DNA of 41,546 bases from contig NZ_STGY01000039.1 of the NCBI RefSeq assembly GCF_004912275.1, positions 1 to 41,546 of the forward strand, in the 5' to 3' direction. The notes beneath the pieces were generated by a model, which ran no database searches, was not told where the DNA came from, and saw nothing but the letters and a program-made list of their open reading frames with translations. Made by a program: the position numbers and the translations under genes. Each line of letters opens with the position of its first letter. Position 1 is the stretch's first letter. Positions 30,903 to 39,339 of this stretch are shown here, piece by piece. Source of the DNA: Glycomyces buryatensis (GTDB lineage: Bacteria; Actinomycetota; Actinomycetes; Mycobacteriales; Micromonosporaceae).

Positions 30903-32272
30903 ACCTTCACTCCTGGTTCGATCTCTGGGGTGGCTTCGGGATCCGCACCGGCCAGCTCGCACAGCCGCAGCGGGACGGCCATGGGGCGCCCCGCAAAGGC
31001 GGCGGGATCGTCGATTCCTGACAGTTCGGCGACGTTCGCGCCGCACACCCGGCCCTGGCACAGGCCGAGCCCGGCCCGGCTGACCAGCTTCAGCGAGCGC
31101 GAACCGGTGGCGTCGCGGTCATTGCGGGCGCCGCGCAGGGCGGCGTAGTCGACCTCTTCGCAGCGGCACACCAGCGTGTCGTCGCGCAGCCAGGTCCGCC
31201 AGCCCGGACGGACCGGGTACGCCTCGCCCAGCGCGGCGGCGAAGCGGCGACCGGAACGGATGCGGCGCATCGCCTGCAACGGCGGGCGCACCTCGGCGCC
31301 GACGTGGCGGGCCGCCGCCGCACCGGCCACAGCGCCCTCCGCCGCCGACAATGTCGCCCCGCCGATGCCGGTCAGCTCGCCAGCCGCGAACACGCCCGGC
31401 ACCGAAGTCGCCTGGGCCGCATCGACAACGACGAAGCCGTCGCGCAGCTCGCAGCGGGCCGACACGGCCAGTTCGAGTTGCGGGGTGAACCCGAAGCCGA
31501 CCGCGACGGCGTCGACCTCCATGGTCTTCTCGCTGCCGGGCAAGGGACTCCAGTCCGCATCCAAGCGAGCGGTCGTGACCGCCTCGACGCGGTCGGCCCC
31601 GTGCGCTTCGATCACGGCCCGCCTGGCGCGGTAGGGAATGCGATGGCGGACCAGCGTAGCCGCGTAGGCGGCCAGCTCCCCGGCCTTGCCGGCACCGGCC
31701 AGCGCCCCGAACGGATTCGACAGCCAACCCCGAACGGCCGCATTGGCTTCAAGGATCGCAACCACCTCAGCGCCCACCCCGACCAGCGAGGAGGCCACCG
31801 GCAGCAGGAACGGGCCGGTCCCGGCCACCAGCACCCGGCTTCCCACGGCCACGCCCTGACCCTTCGCGAGCGCCTGCGCCGCGCCGGCGGTGAACACGCC
31901 CGGCAGGTCCCAGCCGGGGAACGGCAGCGCCCGGTCGTAGGCGCCGGTCGCCAAGACCAGCGCCGCGGCGTCGATGGAGGTTCCGGTGCGATCCGGCGAA
32001 TCGGCCGGCCCCGTGCGGACATGCGCCCGGTGCCCGCCGTCGATCGGCTCGATCGCCCACACCACCGACTCGCGAAGGTGTTGCACGCCAGCGGGAAGCG
32101 CGAACCGCTCGTCCCCGGTGCGGGCGTCCTGGCGGTGGTACTGGCCGCCGAGCTTCGGCGCCGCATCGATCAACGTCACGTCCGCACCGGTGTCGGCGGC
32201 GGCTCGGGTGGCGGCCAGGCCCGCGGGCCCGGCGCCGATCACGACAATGCTGCTCACGACAGTGCGGCTCAT
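30899..32272 (-). CDS. D-hydroxyproline dehydrogenase alpha-type subunit (HcnB-like flavoprotein)
   Basis: The 457-aa protein has an FAD-binding GAGPAG at 13-18, a second nucleotide fold GSRVLVAGTGP, and a C-terminal BFD-like [2Fe-2S] region with Cys motifs CRCEEVDY and GLCQGRVC. The layout is that of the alpha subunit of heterotrimeric amine/hydroxyproline dehydrogenases and hydrogen cyanide synthase HcnB. It acts with a small ferredoxin and a DadA-like subunit encoded immediately upstream. It overlaps both neighbours by ATGA-type junctions. Confidence 0.88.
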   Translation of the reverse strand: MSRTVVSSIVVIGAGPAGLAATRAAADTGADVTLIDAAPKLGGQYHRQDARTGDERFALPAGVQHLRESVVWAIEPIDGGHRAHVRTGPADSPDRTGTSIDAAALVLATGAYDRALPFPGWDLPGVFTAGAAQALAKGQGVAVGSRVLVAGTGPFLLPVASSLVGVGAEVVAILEANAAVRGWLSNPFGALAGAGKAGELAAYAATLVRHRIPYRARRAVIEAHGADRVEAVTTARLDADWSPLPGSEKTMEVDAVAVGFGFTPQLELAVSARCELRDGFVVVDAAQATSVPGVFAAGELTGIGGATLSAAEGAVAGAAAARHVGAEVRPPLQAMRRIRSGRRFAAALGEAYPVRPGWRTWLRDDTLVCRCEEVDYAALRGARNDRDATGSRSLKLVSRAGLGLCQGRVCGANVAELSGIDDPAAFAGRPMAVPLRLCELAGADPEATPEIEPGVKV

Positions 32273-32526
32273 GAGGGCAGCTCCGCCCCGTGCTGCGTGC
32301 GGATCTCGTCGTCCGGTTCGACCCGGCGCTGGCAGGCCCGCACGTCCGGCACGCCGTTCACCACCACCAGGCAGTCGAAGCAGACGCCGATGCCGCAGAA
32401 CACGCCGCGCGGACGCCCGCCCCGGCGGGTCGACCGCCACGAGTTGCGCCCCGCGGCCAGCAGGACGCCCGCCACGGTCTGGCCCTCCTCGGCCTCGCAG
32501 ACCTCGCCGTCGACTCGCACCCTCAC
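32269..32526 (-). CDS. [2Fe-2S] subunit of the D-hydroxyproline dehydrogenase complex
   Basis: This 85-aa ferredoxin-like subunit (HcnA type) has four cluster Cys: C44, C49, C52 (CGIGVCFDC) and C65 (RACQRR). The start is a GTG overlapping the stop of the DadA-like gene (GTGA), while an apparent longer frame reads through that gene. It relays electrons between the two flavoproteins. Confidence 0.85.
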   Translation of the reverse strand: MRVRVDGEVCEAEEGQTVAGVLLAAGRNSWRSTRRGGRPRGVFCGIGVCFDCLVVVNGVPDVRACQRRVEPDDEIRTQHGAELPS

Positions 32527-33704
32527 GCGGCGACCTCCTCGATCACTGCCGGACGATCCACCCGGAACGGGCTCGCATCCACGGCGGTTTCCTTCTCGGC
32601 GTAGAGATCGGCGATCATGCGGCCGGTCGCGGCGGCCAGGCCGATCCCGGCGCCCTCGTGTCCGGTCGCGTGCCACAGCCCCGGCACGCGCGGGTCGGCT
32701 CCGATGATCGGCAGGTGGTCCGGGGCGTAGGGGCGGAAGCCGCCGTAGGCCCGCATGACCGGGACGCGGGCCAGGATCGGGAAGAGCCGCTGCGCCTTTC
32801 GCGCCAACTCGGCCAGCACCCGGACCTCGAACCGCTCCTCGAAACCGACGCGCTGCCGGCTCGATCCGATCAGGATGGTCCCGGTGCCGGTGGACTCGAC
32901 GACGGTCGAGGTCTGGAGGTCGGCGTCGCCGCTGGCCACGGCGCCCACATAGTCGGCGTCATAGACCTTGTGCCGCACCGTGTACGGCAGCGGGGCGGTC
33001 ACCAGGACCATGCCCCGGCGCGGCAGCACCGCGATCGGGGCGCCCGCGTCGGCGGCGAAGGCCCCGGCCCAGGGGCCGCAGGCATTGACGACGGCGGCGC
33101 AGGCGATCGCGCCCCGGTCGGTGAGCACCGCCTTGAACGCCCCGCCCGCGTCCGCCTCGATCCCGATGGCGCGGACGCCGGAGCGGACCTCGCCGCCGCG
33201 GGCGCGCACGGCGGCCAGCAGCGCGGTCGCGGCCAGCACCGGTTGCAGCTGGGCGTCCTCGGGGTAGTGGACGGCGGCGGTGATCGCCTTGGTCAGGTGG
33301 GGTTCGAGCGCGCCCGCCTCGGCGGCGGTGACGGGGTCGGCCCTGACGCCGGCGGCGCGCTGGGCGCCGGCGAAGTCCCGGAGCGGGGCGGCGGACTCGT
33401 CGCCGGTGGCGACCACCAGGCCGCCCTTGGGTTCCCATTCGGCATCGGCCAGTTCGGGTCCGAGCTCTTCGGCGAGGGCGGCGAGCAGTTCCGGCCAGAG
33501 CTTCCGGGAGGCCTGGGCCAGTTCGAGTTCGGGGCCCGGCGCCTTGTCCGAGACGAGGACGTTGCCCTCGCCGGCGGCGGTGGTGCCGCTCGCCGGGGCG
33601 CCGCGATCGAGCACGGTCACCCGCGCCCCGGCCGCGCTGAGCGCCTCCGCGCAGGCGGCGCCGATGACTCCGGCGCCGATCACGACGATGTCCGGGGAAA
33701 CCAC
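32523..33704 (-). CDS. DadA-like FAD-dependent dehydrogenase, probable catalytic subunit for D-hydroxyproline
   Basis: The 393-aa flavoprotein has the DAO fold: GAGVIG at 10-15, AAGEGNVL near 50, and RPYAPDHLPIIGADPRVPGL with GHEGAGIGLA at the end. It oxidises cis-4-hydroxy-D-proline. The GTG at 33704 is chosen because GGAGGTGA lies 4 nt upstream; the ATG at 33722 lies inside the operator. It heads the cluster: catalytic subunit, ferredoxin, HcnB-like subunit, deaminase, epimerase, and semialdehyde dehydrogenase. Confidence 0.88.
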   Translation of the reverse strand: MVSPDIVVIGAGVIGAACAEALSAAGARVTVLDRGAPASGTTAAGEGNVLVSDKAPGPELELAQASRKLWPELLAALAEELGPELADAEWEPKGGLVVATGDESAAPLRDFAGAQRAAGVRADPVTAAEAGALEPHLTKAITAAVHYPEDAQLQPVLAATALLAAVRARGGEVRSGVRAIGIEADAGGAFKAVLTDRGAIACAAVVNACGPWAGAFAADAGAPIAVLPRRGMVLVTAPLPYTVRHKVYDADYVGAVASGDADLQTSTVVESTGTGTILIGSSRQRVGFEERFEVRVLAELARKAQRLFPILARVPVMRAYGGFRPYAPDHLPIIGADPRVPGLWHATGHEGAGIGLAAATGRMIADLYAEKETAVDASPFRVDRPAVIEEVAA

Positions 33705-33716
33705 AAACTCACCTCC

Positions 33717-33768
33717 GTTCATTTAACTGAACGATGTGAGACTAACCCCCGCCCGGCGGCGCCGTCAA
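33717..33768 (-). promoter_or_regulatory. Promoter and operator of the hydroxyproline cluster
   Basis: On the minus strand TTGACG (complement of 33763-33768) is 18 nt from TAGTCT (complement of 33739-33744). GTTCATTTAACTGAAC at 33717-33732, with 5-bp GTTCA/TGAAC arms, begins 6 bp after the -10 box, so it covers the transcription start. The -35 box overlaps the stop codon of the XRE-cupin gene. A regulator binding the palindrome would block initiation; the adjacent XRE-cupin protein is the obvious candidate. Confidence 0.7.
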
Positions 33769-34382
33769 GGCCGCGGCGGCGGCCCCTCGGGGTGCACCGC
33801 GTGCGAGGCGCCGTGCGAGCCCAGTCCCGCATCGGCCGGGTACTCCAGCATGAGCACCGATGTCACCGGCCCCTCCACCGTCTCATAGATGTGGGGCTCC
33901 GAGGCCGGGAAGCAGACGTAATCGCCCGGCCCCAGCTCGTATGGGGAGTCGGGTGGACCGACCCTGAGCAGCCCGGACGTCACCGTCACGTGCTCGCGCC
34001 CGGGGTGGCCGTCGGAGTGCTGGACTTGGCCGGGCCGCACCCGCTGATCGTAGATCTCCAGCACCGTGTCGGTGATGTCCATGCGGCGCAGCATTCGCAG
34101 ATCGACCGCGTTGCTGCGCAACACCTCGAGGTTCGCGCTGCGCACCAGGACCGCGCCGGAGTCGTCCGGCTCGGCCAGCAGCGAGGACACCGGCACCCCC
34201 AGTGCGTTCGACAAACTGAACACCGTGCCGATGGTGGGGTTGCCGTTCCCGGACTCCAGCTGCGACAGCGTGCCCTTGGCGATGTCCGAGCGCCGGGCCA
34301 GCTCCGACAGCGACAGTTTCGCGCGCTGCCGCAGCGCGCGCAGATTCGCGCCGAGTGCCCGTCCCGCCTGTTCCTGAGACAC
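33765..34382 (-). CDS. XRE-family regulator with cupin domain
   Basis: The 205-aa protein has an N-terminal XRE helix-turn-helix (about 12-68; KLSLSELARRSDIAKGTLSQ with LESGNGNP) and a C-terminal cupin (about 105-195; QVQHSDGHPGREHVTV and GPGDYVCFPASEPHIYE), the sensor part. GTG 34382 has AGGAGG 5 nt upstream; an in-frame TTG nine codons earlier lacks one. It probably controls the downstream hydroxyproline cluster. The ligand is likely hydroxyproline or a pathway product. Confidence 0.9.
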   Translation of the reverse strand: MSQEQAGRALGANLRALRQRAKLSLSELARRSDIAKGTLSQLESGNGNPTIGTVFSLSNALGVPVSSLLAEPDDSGAVLVRSANLEVLRSNAVDLRMLRRMDITDTVLEIYDQRVRPGQVQHSDGHPGREHVTVTSGLLRVGPPDSPYELGPGDYVCFPASEPHIYETVEGPVTSVLMLEYPADAGLGSHGASHAVHPEGPPPRP

Positions 34383-34490
34383 CGATCCTCCTAGGTTGTT
34401 CGACGTCAAGTTACCCGCTCACCGGACCCGGACCCCGGCGCGGCGGGGACACGGGAGCGAATGCGGGTCTCACGCTCGTCCGAAAAGGTT

Positions 34491-34637
34491 CCGAAACTTC
34501 CGGGAATCGGTTGGACGAACGTCGACCATGAGTTGCAGACCGGGCCGACCGTATCTCCCGAAGTGTGTCCGATAACCAGGACTTGAGTCCGCTCCAGGCA
34601 CTTCTGCAACGGCGATAAAGTACCGGAACATTTCCGG
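34491..34637 (+). repeat. Related CCGAAA/CCGGAA motifs upstream of the xylanase promoter
   Basis: CCGAAACTTCCGG at 34491-34503 and CCGGAACATTTCCGG at 34623-34637 (perfect 6-bp arms, 3-bp spacer) share a GAA-n-TTC core. The second ends 6 bp before the -35 box of the GH11 gene. Similar CGAAA-type boxes upstream of streptomycete xylanase genes are known. The surrounding 360 nt hold no gene. Confidence 0.5.
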
Positions 34638-34643
34638 AATTTC

Positions 34644-34672
34644 TTGACATGTACCAGCGATCGGGACATACT
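34644..34672 (+). promoter_or_regulatory. Promoter of the GH11 xylanase gene
   Basis: TTGACA (34644-34649) with a perfect consensus -35 is 17 nt from CATACT (34667-34672). It lies about 74 nt before the ATG, leaving a leader with a GC hairpin. No second promoter as good was seen in the gap. Confidence 0.75.
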
Positions 34673-34711
34673 GAACCCGTCCATTGGCATCGATAGATGT
34701 CTATTCCTATT

Positions 34712-34731
34712 GGCCGGCCGCGAGGCCGGCC
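34712..34731 (+). repeat. Perfect 8-bp GC hairpin in the xylanase leader
   Basis: GGCCGGCC at 34712-34719 and again at 34724-34731 pair with a 4-nt loop. It ends 6 nt before the ribosome site GGAGG (34738-34742). Such a stem could stabilise the mRNA or shape ribosome access. Confidence 0.6.
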
Positions 34732-34746
34732 CTCAATGGAGGAAGC

Positions 34747-35469
34747 ATGCGCAAGGCCATGCACGACAAGGACGGGATCCCTGAGGTGCACACGCCTCGT
34801 CCCCTGATCCGCCGCAGGAGTCTCCTGCTCGGCGGCGCCGGCGCGCTGGCGCTGGGGACGTCCGCAGTGGTGGCGTCCGGCACCGCCAGCGCCCAGGAAA
34901 CGATCACCACAAACCAGGAGGGCACGCACGACGGGTTCTACTACTCGTTCTGGACCGATACCCAAGGGAGCGTGTCGATGACGATGGGCCCGGGCGGGAA
35001 CTACTCGACCCAGTGGGGCGGCACGAACAACTTCGTCTGCGGCAAGGGCTGGAGCAACGGCAGCGCCCGGGTCGTGAACTACGAAGGCACCGTCGACCAC
35101 GGCAGCAACGGATACCTGGCACTCTACGGCTGGACCGCGAACCCGCTGGTGGAGTACTACATCGTCGAGTCCCACGGCCCCTACAACCCCAGCACCGGCG
35201 CCGAGAACCGCGGCTCGCTCGAGGCCGACGGCACGTACACCCTCCTCCACTCGATGCGGTACAACGCCCCGTCGGTGGAGGGCACTGCGACCTTCCCGCA
35301 GTACTGGAGCGTCCGGCAGAACCATCGGAGCAGCGGCACCATCGACACCGGTGCGCACTTCGACGCCTGGGCCCAGGCCGGCATGAACCTCGGCTCGTTC
35401 AACTACTACATGATCATGGCGACCGAGGGTTACCAGTCGAGCGGCAGCTCGAACATCACGGTGAGCTGA
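34747..35469 (+). CDS. Secreted endo-1,4-beta-xylanase, glycoside hydrolase family 11
   Basis: The 240-aa protein starts with a Tat-like signal (RRRSLLLGG, cleavage near ASA-QE at about 50) and a single GH11 jelly-roll. Nucleophile E136 is in [11 protein letters not shown] and acid/base E227 in [12 protein letters not shown]. The thumb block and the conserved [14 protein letters not shown] strand are present. It cuts xylan internally outside the cell. There is no carbohydrate-binding module. GGAGG precedes the ATG by 5 nt. It is transcribed apart from the XRE gene and converges with the alcohol dehydrogenase gene. Confidence 0.95.
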   Translation: MRKAMHDKDGIPEVHTPRPLIRRRSLLLGGAGALALGTSAVVASGTASAQETITTNQEGTHDGFYYSFWTDTQGSVSMTMGPGGNYSTQWGGTNNFVCGKGWSNGSARVVNYEGTVDHGSNGYLALYGWTANPLVEYYIVESHGPYNPSTGAENRGSLEADGTYTLLHSMRYNAPSVEGTATFPQYWSVRQNHRSSGTIDTGAHFDAWAQAGMNLGSFNYYMIMATEGYQSSGSSNITVS

Positions 35470-35482
35470 TCCCGGTGCCCAG

Positions 35483-35517
35483 GCCCGTCCTCCGAGCGCC
35501 GGGCGAGGGGGACGGGC
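35483..35517. terminator. Hairpin between the convergent xylanase and alcohol dehydrogenase genes
   Basis: GCCCGTCCTCC (35483-35493) pairs with GGGGGACGGGC (35507-35517), an 11-bp stem with one G-U pair and a 13-nt loop, positioned between the two stop codons. Confidence 0.65.
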
Positions 35518-35530
35518 ACTGACCGGGCGC

Positions 35531-36571
35531 TCAGCCGTTCGGGGTGATGACCGCGCGGCCGGTGATCGCTCCCGCGTGCAGGCGTTCGTAGGCCAGCGGT
35601 GCATCGTCCAGTGAGTACGGTTCGACATGGACCTCGACCGCGTCGTTCCGAGCCAGTTCGAAGACCTCGATGAGTTCGTCCCTGGAGCCCCAGTACGGGG
35701 CCTTCACCGACACCTCGAACGGCATGGCGCCGAAGCCGACCGGTAGGGTGCCGCCGCCGATGCCGACGATGGTCACGTCCGCGTCGACTCCGGCGCAGTC
35801 GCCGGCGGTGGCCGTGGTGGGCGGTGCCCCCACGAAGTCGAAGACCGCCTGGGCGCCGAGGCCGCCGGTGATGGCCTTGACCTTCCCGGCCGCCTGCTCG
35901 TCGGAGATGACGGTCTCGTGGGCGCCGACGCGGCGGGCCAGTTCGAGCTTCTGCTCGGTGACGTCGAGGGCGATCACCTTCGCCGCCGTCATGGCCCGCA
36001 GCAACTGGATCGCGACGTGCCCGAGGCCGCCGGTGCCGATGACGACCGCGGTCGAGCCCGGCAGCAGTTTCGGCAGTGAGCGCTTGACGGCGTGGTACGG
36101 CGTGAGCCCGGCGTCGGTGAGTGGGACGGTGCGGACCGGGTCGAGGTCCCCGAGCGGCACGAGGTGGCGGGCGTCGTCGACGATCATGTACTCGGCGATG
36201 GCGCCGGGCGCGCCCAGACCGGGCGGGCTGATGCCCAGCTCGGCGGCGTGCAGGCAGTAGTTCTCCTCGCCCGCGGCGCATTTGATGCAGCGCCCGCAGC
36301 CCCACGGGCCGTAGACGGCGACCGATTCGCCGAGCGCAACACCGCGGACGCCGGCGCCGAGTGCGGCCACGATACCGGCGCCTTCGTGGCCGAGGGTGAG
36401 CGGCAGACGGTACGGGAAGTTCTCGACGGGCCAGGACATGACGGCGATGTCGGAGTGGCAGACCCCGGCGGCGGTGACCTTGAGCAGGACCTCGCCCGGC
36501 CCCGGTTCGGGCGTTGGGATCTCGACGACCTCAGGGGCCGAGCCGACCTTCCGGTATTGCAGGGCTCGCAT
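35531..36571 (-). CDS. Zinc-dependent alcohol dehydrogenase
   Basis: The 346-aa medium-chain dehydrogenase oxidises alcohols or reduces aldehydes with NAD(P). Catalytic zinc ligands are C38 and H62-E63 (GVCHSD, GHEGAG); structural zinc ligands are C92, C95, C98 and C106. The nucleotide fold has VVIGTGGLGHVAIQ. Length is normal. GGAGG lies 6 nt before ATG. It is close to bacterial AdhA/carbonyl reductase types; the actual substrate is unknown. It lies downstream of the AAA+ gene but with 137 nt between. Confidence 0.92.
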   Translation of the reverse strand: MRALQYRKVGSAPEVVEIPTPEPGPGEVLLKVTAAGVCHSDIAVMSWPVENFPYRLPLTLGHEGAGIVAALGAGVRGVALGESVAVYGPWGCGRCIKCAAGEENYCLHAAELGISPPGLGAPGAIAEYMIVDDARHLVPLGDLDPVRTVPLTDAGLTPYHAVKRSLPKLLPGSTAVVIGTGGLGHVAIQLLRAMTAAKVIALDVTEQKLELARRVGAHETVISDEQAAGKVKAITGGLGAQAVFDFVGAPPTTATAGDCAGVDADVTIVGIGGGTLPVGFGAMPFEVSVKAPYWGSRDELIEVFELARNDAVEVHVEPYSLDDAPLAYERLHAGAITGRAVITPNG

Positions 36572-36589
36572 CGGGTGCCTCCGTCCGCT

Positions 36590-36597
36590 GAACGTTC
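36590..36597 (-). promoter_or_regulatory. Short palindrome GAACGTTC before the alcohol dehydrogenase
   Basis: GAACGTTC lies 18 nt before the ADH ATG. It could be a TetR-type half of an operator, but an 8-bp palindrome alone is weak evidence. Confidence 0.25.
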
Positions 36598-36708
36598 GGT
36601 GCGGTGGGGCCCGACGCGCGCGCCGCGGTCCCCGGCCGGGTTGACCGTATCAACGATCGGGGCCGCCAACAGGGGATTCACTCACGTCCCCGGCGTTCTG
36701 GCCACTGC

Positions 36709-39045
36709 TCAGGCCTCGCGCGCTCCCGCGTAGTTCTCCAGGTATTCGAGTTGCTCCGCATTGAGGCTCGGCCGCACCCGCTCCATCGCCTGTTCCACGT
36801 GCGACGCCGTCACCACCGAGGCCTCGAGCGATTCCCGCATCGCCGTCAAGGCCGCCTCGCGGACCAGGGCCGAGCAGTCGGCCGCCGAGTACAGCCACAG
36901 CTCGTCCGCGATGGCGTTCAGGTCGACGTCGTCGGCGAAGGGCACGTTCTTCGCGTTGGCGCGCAAGATGTCCGCGCGGCCGTTCGCGTCCGGCGGCGGG
37001 ACGTAGACCAGCCGCTCCAGGCGGCCCGGGCGCAGCAGCGCCGGGTCGATCATGTCGGGACGGTTGGTCGCTCCCACGACCACCACGTCCCGCAGCGACT
37101 CCGCGCCGTCCAATTCGGTCAGCAGCGCCGCCACCACCCGGTCGGCGGTGCCGCCGTCGGTGCCGCCGCCCCGCACCGGGGCCAGCGCGTCCAACTCGTC
37201 GAAGAACATCAGCGTCGGCGAGGCCTGCCGGGCCCGGCGGAACAGCTCCCGCACGTTCTTCTCCGACTCGCCCACCCACTTGTTGAGCAGTTCGGATCCC
37301 TTGACGCTCAACACGTTCGCGTGGCCCTCGCCCGCGACGGCGCGCACGATGTACGTCTTGCCGCACCCGGGCGGGCCGTACAGCAGGATGCCGCGCGGCG
37401 CCTCGATCCCCAAGCGCGTGAACGCGTCCGGGTACGTCAGCGGCCACAGCACCGTCTCGGTGAGCGTCTGCTTCAGGTCCGCCATGCCGCCGACGTCGGC
37501 CAGCGTCAGCCCGCCCAGCTCCACCGAGTCACCGGCCATACTGGAGGGACGAACCGATTCCAGCGCCGAATCGAAGTCCGTGGGCTGCAAAGCGGTCGCC
37601 CCACCGTCCTTGGCGCGGATCGCCGCCCGAACCCCGGCCTCGCGCACCATGATGGCCAGGTCCGAGGCGACATAGCCGGGGGCGCGCTGCGCGACCGACT
37701 CGAGCTTGACGTCCTCGGCGACCTTCATGCCGCGCGTGAAGTACAGCAGCAGCTCCCGCCGGGCGTCGGCGTCGGGCATCGGCACCACGACCTCGTGCTC
37801 CAGCCGTCCCCGCAGCCCCGTGTCGAGGTCCTCGATCCTGGCGGTCGTGCACACGACGGCGTGCCCGTCCTCCAGGACCTCCTCGACAAGTTTGGCGAAC
37901 ATGGTCCCCAGCGGCGTCTGCTTGTCGGCCGGAGCCAGAGCCTCGGCCCCGGTCACCAGCAGCACGCCGGGGGTCGGCAGCGCCGCCACCGCCGCACGCA
38001 GCCGCTCGGCCGCCGCGTTCGCCTCGATCGCGGCCAGGTCGGGACCGGCGACCTCACTGACCCCGGCGCCGACCGCGGCGGCCACCGAGCGCACCACGGT
38101 GGCCTTGCCGGCCCCCGCCGGGCCCGTCACGAGCACCCCGAGGGCCATGTCCGTACCCACGACCTTCAGCACCTCGCGGTGGTTGAAGCCCAGGTCGAGC
38201 AGTTCGCGCAGCTCCTCGGCGGGAATGTGCGCCCCGGCCAGCTCCTCGAAGGGGATCGGGGCGATGCCGGGCGCGGCCTCGATCTGGCGCGGCCGCTCCT
38301 GGCTTGGCCGTTCCTGGCTCGGTCGCTCCCGGATGTGCTCCCGGGACTCGGCGCGCGGCCGGAACGCGGCGGCGTCGCCGGTCGAGGTACCCGGGTAGGA
38401 CGCCGGCAGCGGGACGGAGGCACGGGGCAGGTTCGCGACCCGCCCGTCGGCCAAGGAAATGTCGATCGAGGCGGGCGCGTCCTGCTCCCACCGCACGATC
38501 GTGTCGGTCGTGATCATCGCCGCGTGAACGGGGGACGACTCGACCACGTTGAGCACCATGGTCGTCCAGCCCATACCGAGGGTGTTGTTGAGCGTCCGCC
38601 GGGTCGCCGAGACGATCTCCCGCTGCCCGTCACCGAGCTCGATCGGCAGCAGCGACACATCGTCGCCCTCGCCGACGACCTTGCTCAGCAGCGCCAGCCG
38701 CAGCGTGTCGGGATCGACCACCGCCACCACCGACGCCGGGCCCGCCAGCACCACACGGTCGGCCGCGGCCAGCGAGGCGGGCTCGATCCGCACCGGGTCG
38801 CCGTCGCGCGCACCGATATTGCCCAAGGTCAGATCGTCGGCGTAGAGCGCCCGCCGGGACGCGTACCGGTCCCCGGCCAGCGCGATGGCCGTCGTCGAGC
38901 GGCCCGCGGCGAGCTCGACCGGGTCGCCCGGCTGCAGCCCGAGCGCGGTGAGCACCTCGGTGTGGAGCCGCACGATGCCGCGCCGGGCGTCGAGTCCGGC
39001 ACGGGCACGGGTGGCGGTCAATGTGATGGACGCAGATTCGGTCAC
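36709..39045 (-). CDS. CDC48-like AAA+ ATPase with a degenerate first ATPase domain
   Basis: The 778-aa protein has the CDC48/VCP plan: an N-domain of double-psi beta-barrel type (about 1-215), a linker with RPSQERPSQERP repeats, D1 (about 265-500) and D2 (about 505-778). D2 is complete: Walker A GPPGCGKT 557-564, Walker B MFFDE 613-617, pore loop NKWVGESE, sensor GATN, Arg fingers in LRPGRLER. D1 has GPAGAGKAT and a Walker B strand VLLVTGAEA without the DE pair, so it can bind but probably not hydrolyse ATP. The GTG start follows a TAGGCT -10 box by 7 nt, so it is leaderless. The role is protein unfolding or remodelling; the target is unknown. Confidence 0.9.
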   Translation of the reverse strand: MTESASITLTATRARAGLDARRGIVRLHTEVLTALGLQPGDPVELAAGRSTTAIALAGDRYASRRALYADDLTLGNIGARDGDPVRIEPASLAAADRVVLAGPASVVAVVDPDTLRLALLSKVVGEGDDVSLLPIELGDGQREIVSATRRTLNNTLGMGWTTMVLNVVESSPVHAAMITTDTIVRWEQDAPASIDISLADGRVANLPRASVPLPASYPGTSTGDAAAFRPRAESREHIRERPSQERPSQERPRQIEAAPGIAPIPFEELAGAHIPAEELRELLDLGFNHREVLKVVGTDMALGVLVTGPAGAGKATVVRSVAAAVGAGVSEVAGPDLAAIEANAAAERLRAAVAALPTPGVLLVTGAEALAPADKQTPLGTMFAKLVEEVLEDGHAVVCTTARIEDLDTGLRGRLEHEVVVPMPDADARRELLLYFTRGMKVAEDVKLESVAQRAPGYVASDLAIMVREAGVRAAIRAKDGGATALQPTDFDSALESVRPSSMAGDSVELGGLTLADVGGMADLKQTLTETVLWPLTYPDAFTRLGIEAPRGILLYGPPGCGKTYIVRAVAGEGHANVLSVKGSELLNKWVGESEKNVRELFRRARQASPTLMFFDELDALAPVRGGGTDGGTADRVVAALLTELDGAESLRDVVVVGATNRPDMIDPALLRPGRLERLVYVPPPDANGRADILRANAKNVPFADDVDLNAIADELWLYSAADCSALVREAALTAMRESLEASVVTASHVEQAMERVRPSLNAEQLEYLENYAGAREA

Positions 39046-39052
39046 ACCGCTC

Positions 39053-39058
39053 AGCCTA
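39053..39058 (-). promoter_or_regulatory. Leaderless -10 box of the AAA+ gene
   Basis: Minus-strand TAGGCT is followed by 7 nt and the GTG at 39045. No ribosome site is present. Confidence 0.5.
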
Positions 39059-39111
39059 TTACGGTCTGGCCCGGTGCGGCGAATCGTGGCCGCGCGATAA
39101 ACCTGACAGCG

Positions 39112-39315
39112 CTAGTCTTCGGCGGCGGCTTCGAGGTCCATGCGGTAGACGGTGCGCCCGTCCTCCATGAGCGCGGCCACGGTGGCGCCGTCGGCGACGA
39201 ACTCGCGCCACCGCTCGCCCAGCCAGGATTCGGCGTCGCCCTGGCTGCCCAGGTCGGAGTCGGGAGTTTCGAGGATATTGCCGTCACCGTCTTCGATCTG
39301 CCACGTCCAAGTCAT
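39112..39315 (-). CDS. Small conserved-looking hypothetical protein
   Basis: The 67-aa acidic protein starts MTWTWQIEDGDGNIL and has the WLGERWREFVADGATVAALM helix, a two-strand-plus-helix layout. The start is supported by a TAGGGT -10 box (complement of 39322-39327) 6 nt upstream, with no ribosome site. Small Trp-rich acidic proteins of this kind are common in actinomycetes and of unknown role. It is between the AAA+ gene and the beta-helix gene on the same strand. Confidence 0.75.
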   Translation of the reverse strand: MTWTWQIEDGDGNILETPDSDLGSQGDAESWLGERWREFVADGATVAALMEDGRTVYRMDLEAAAED

Positions 39316-39339
39316 GGCGTAACCCTACGCGATCGGGAC

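Noticed and set aside
34411..34690. Minus-strand frame of 94 codons upstream of the xylanase
   Set aside because: It runs through the promoter and repeat region and has no natural composition or ribosome site.
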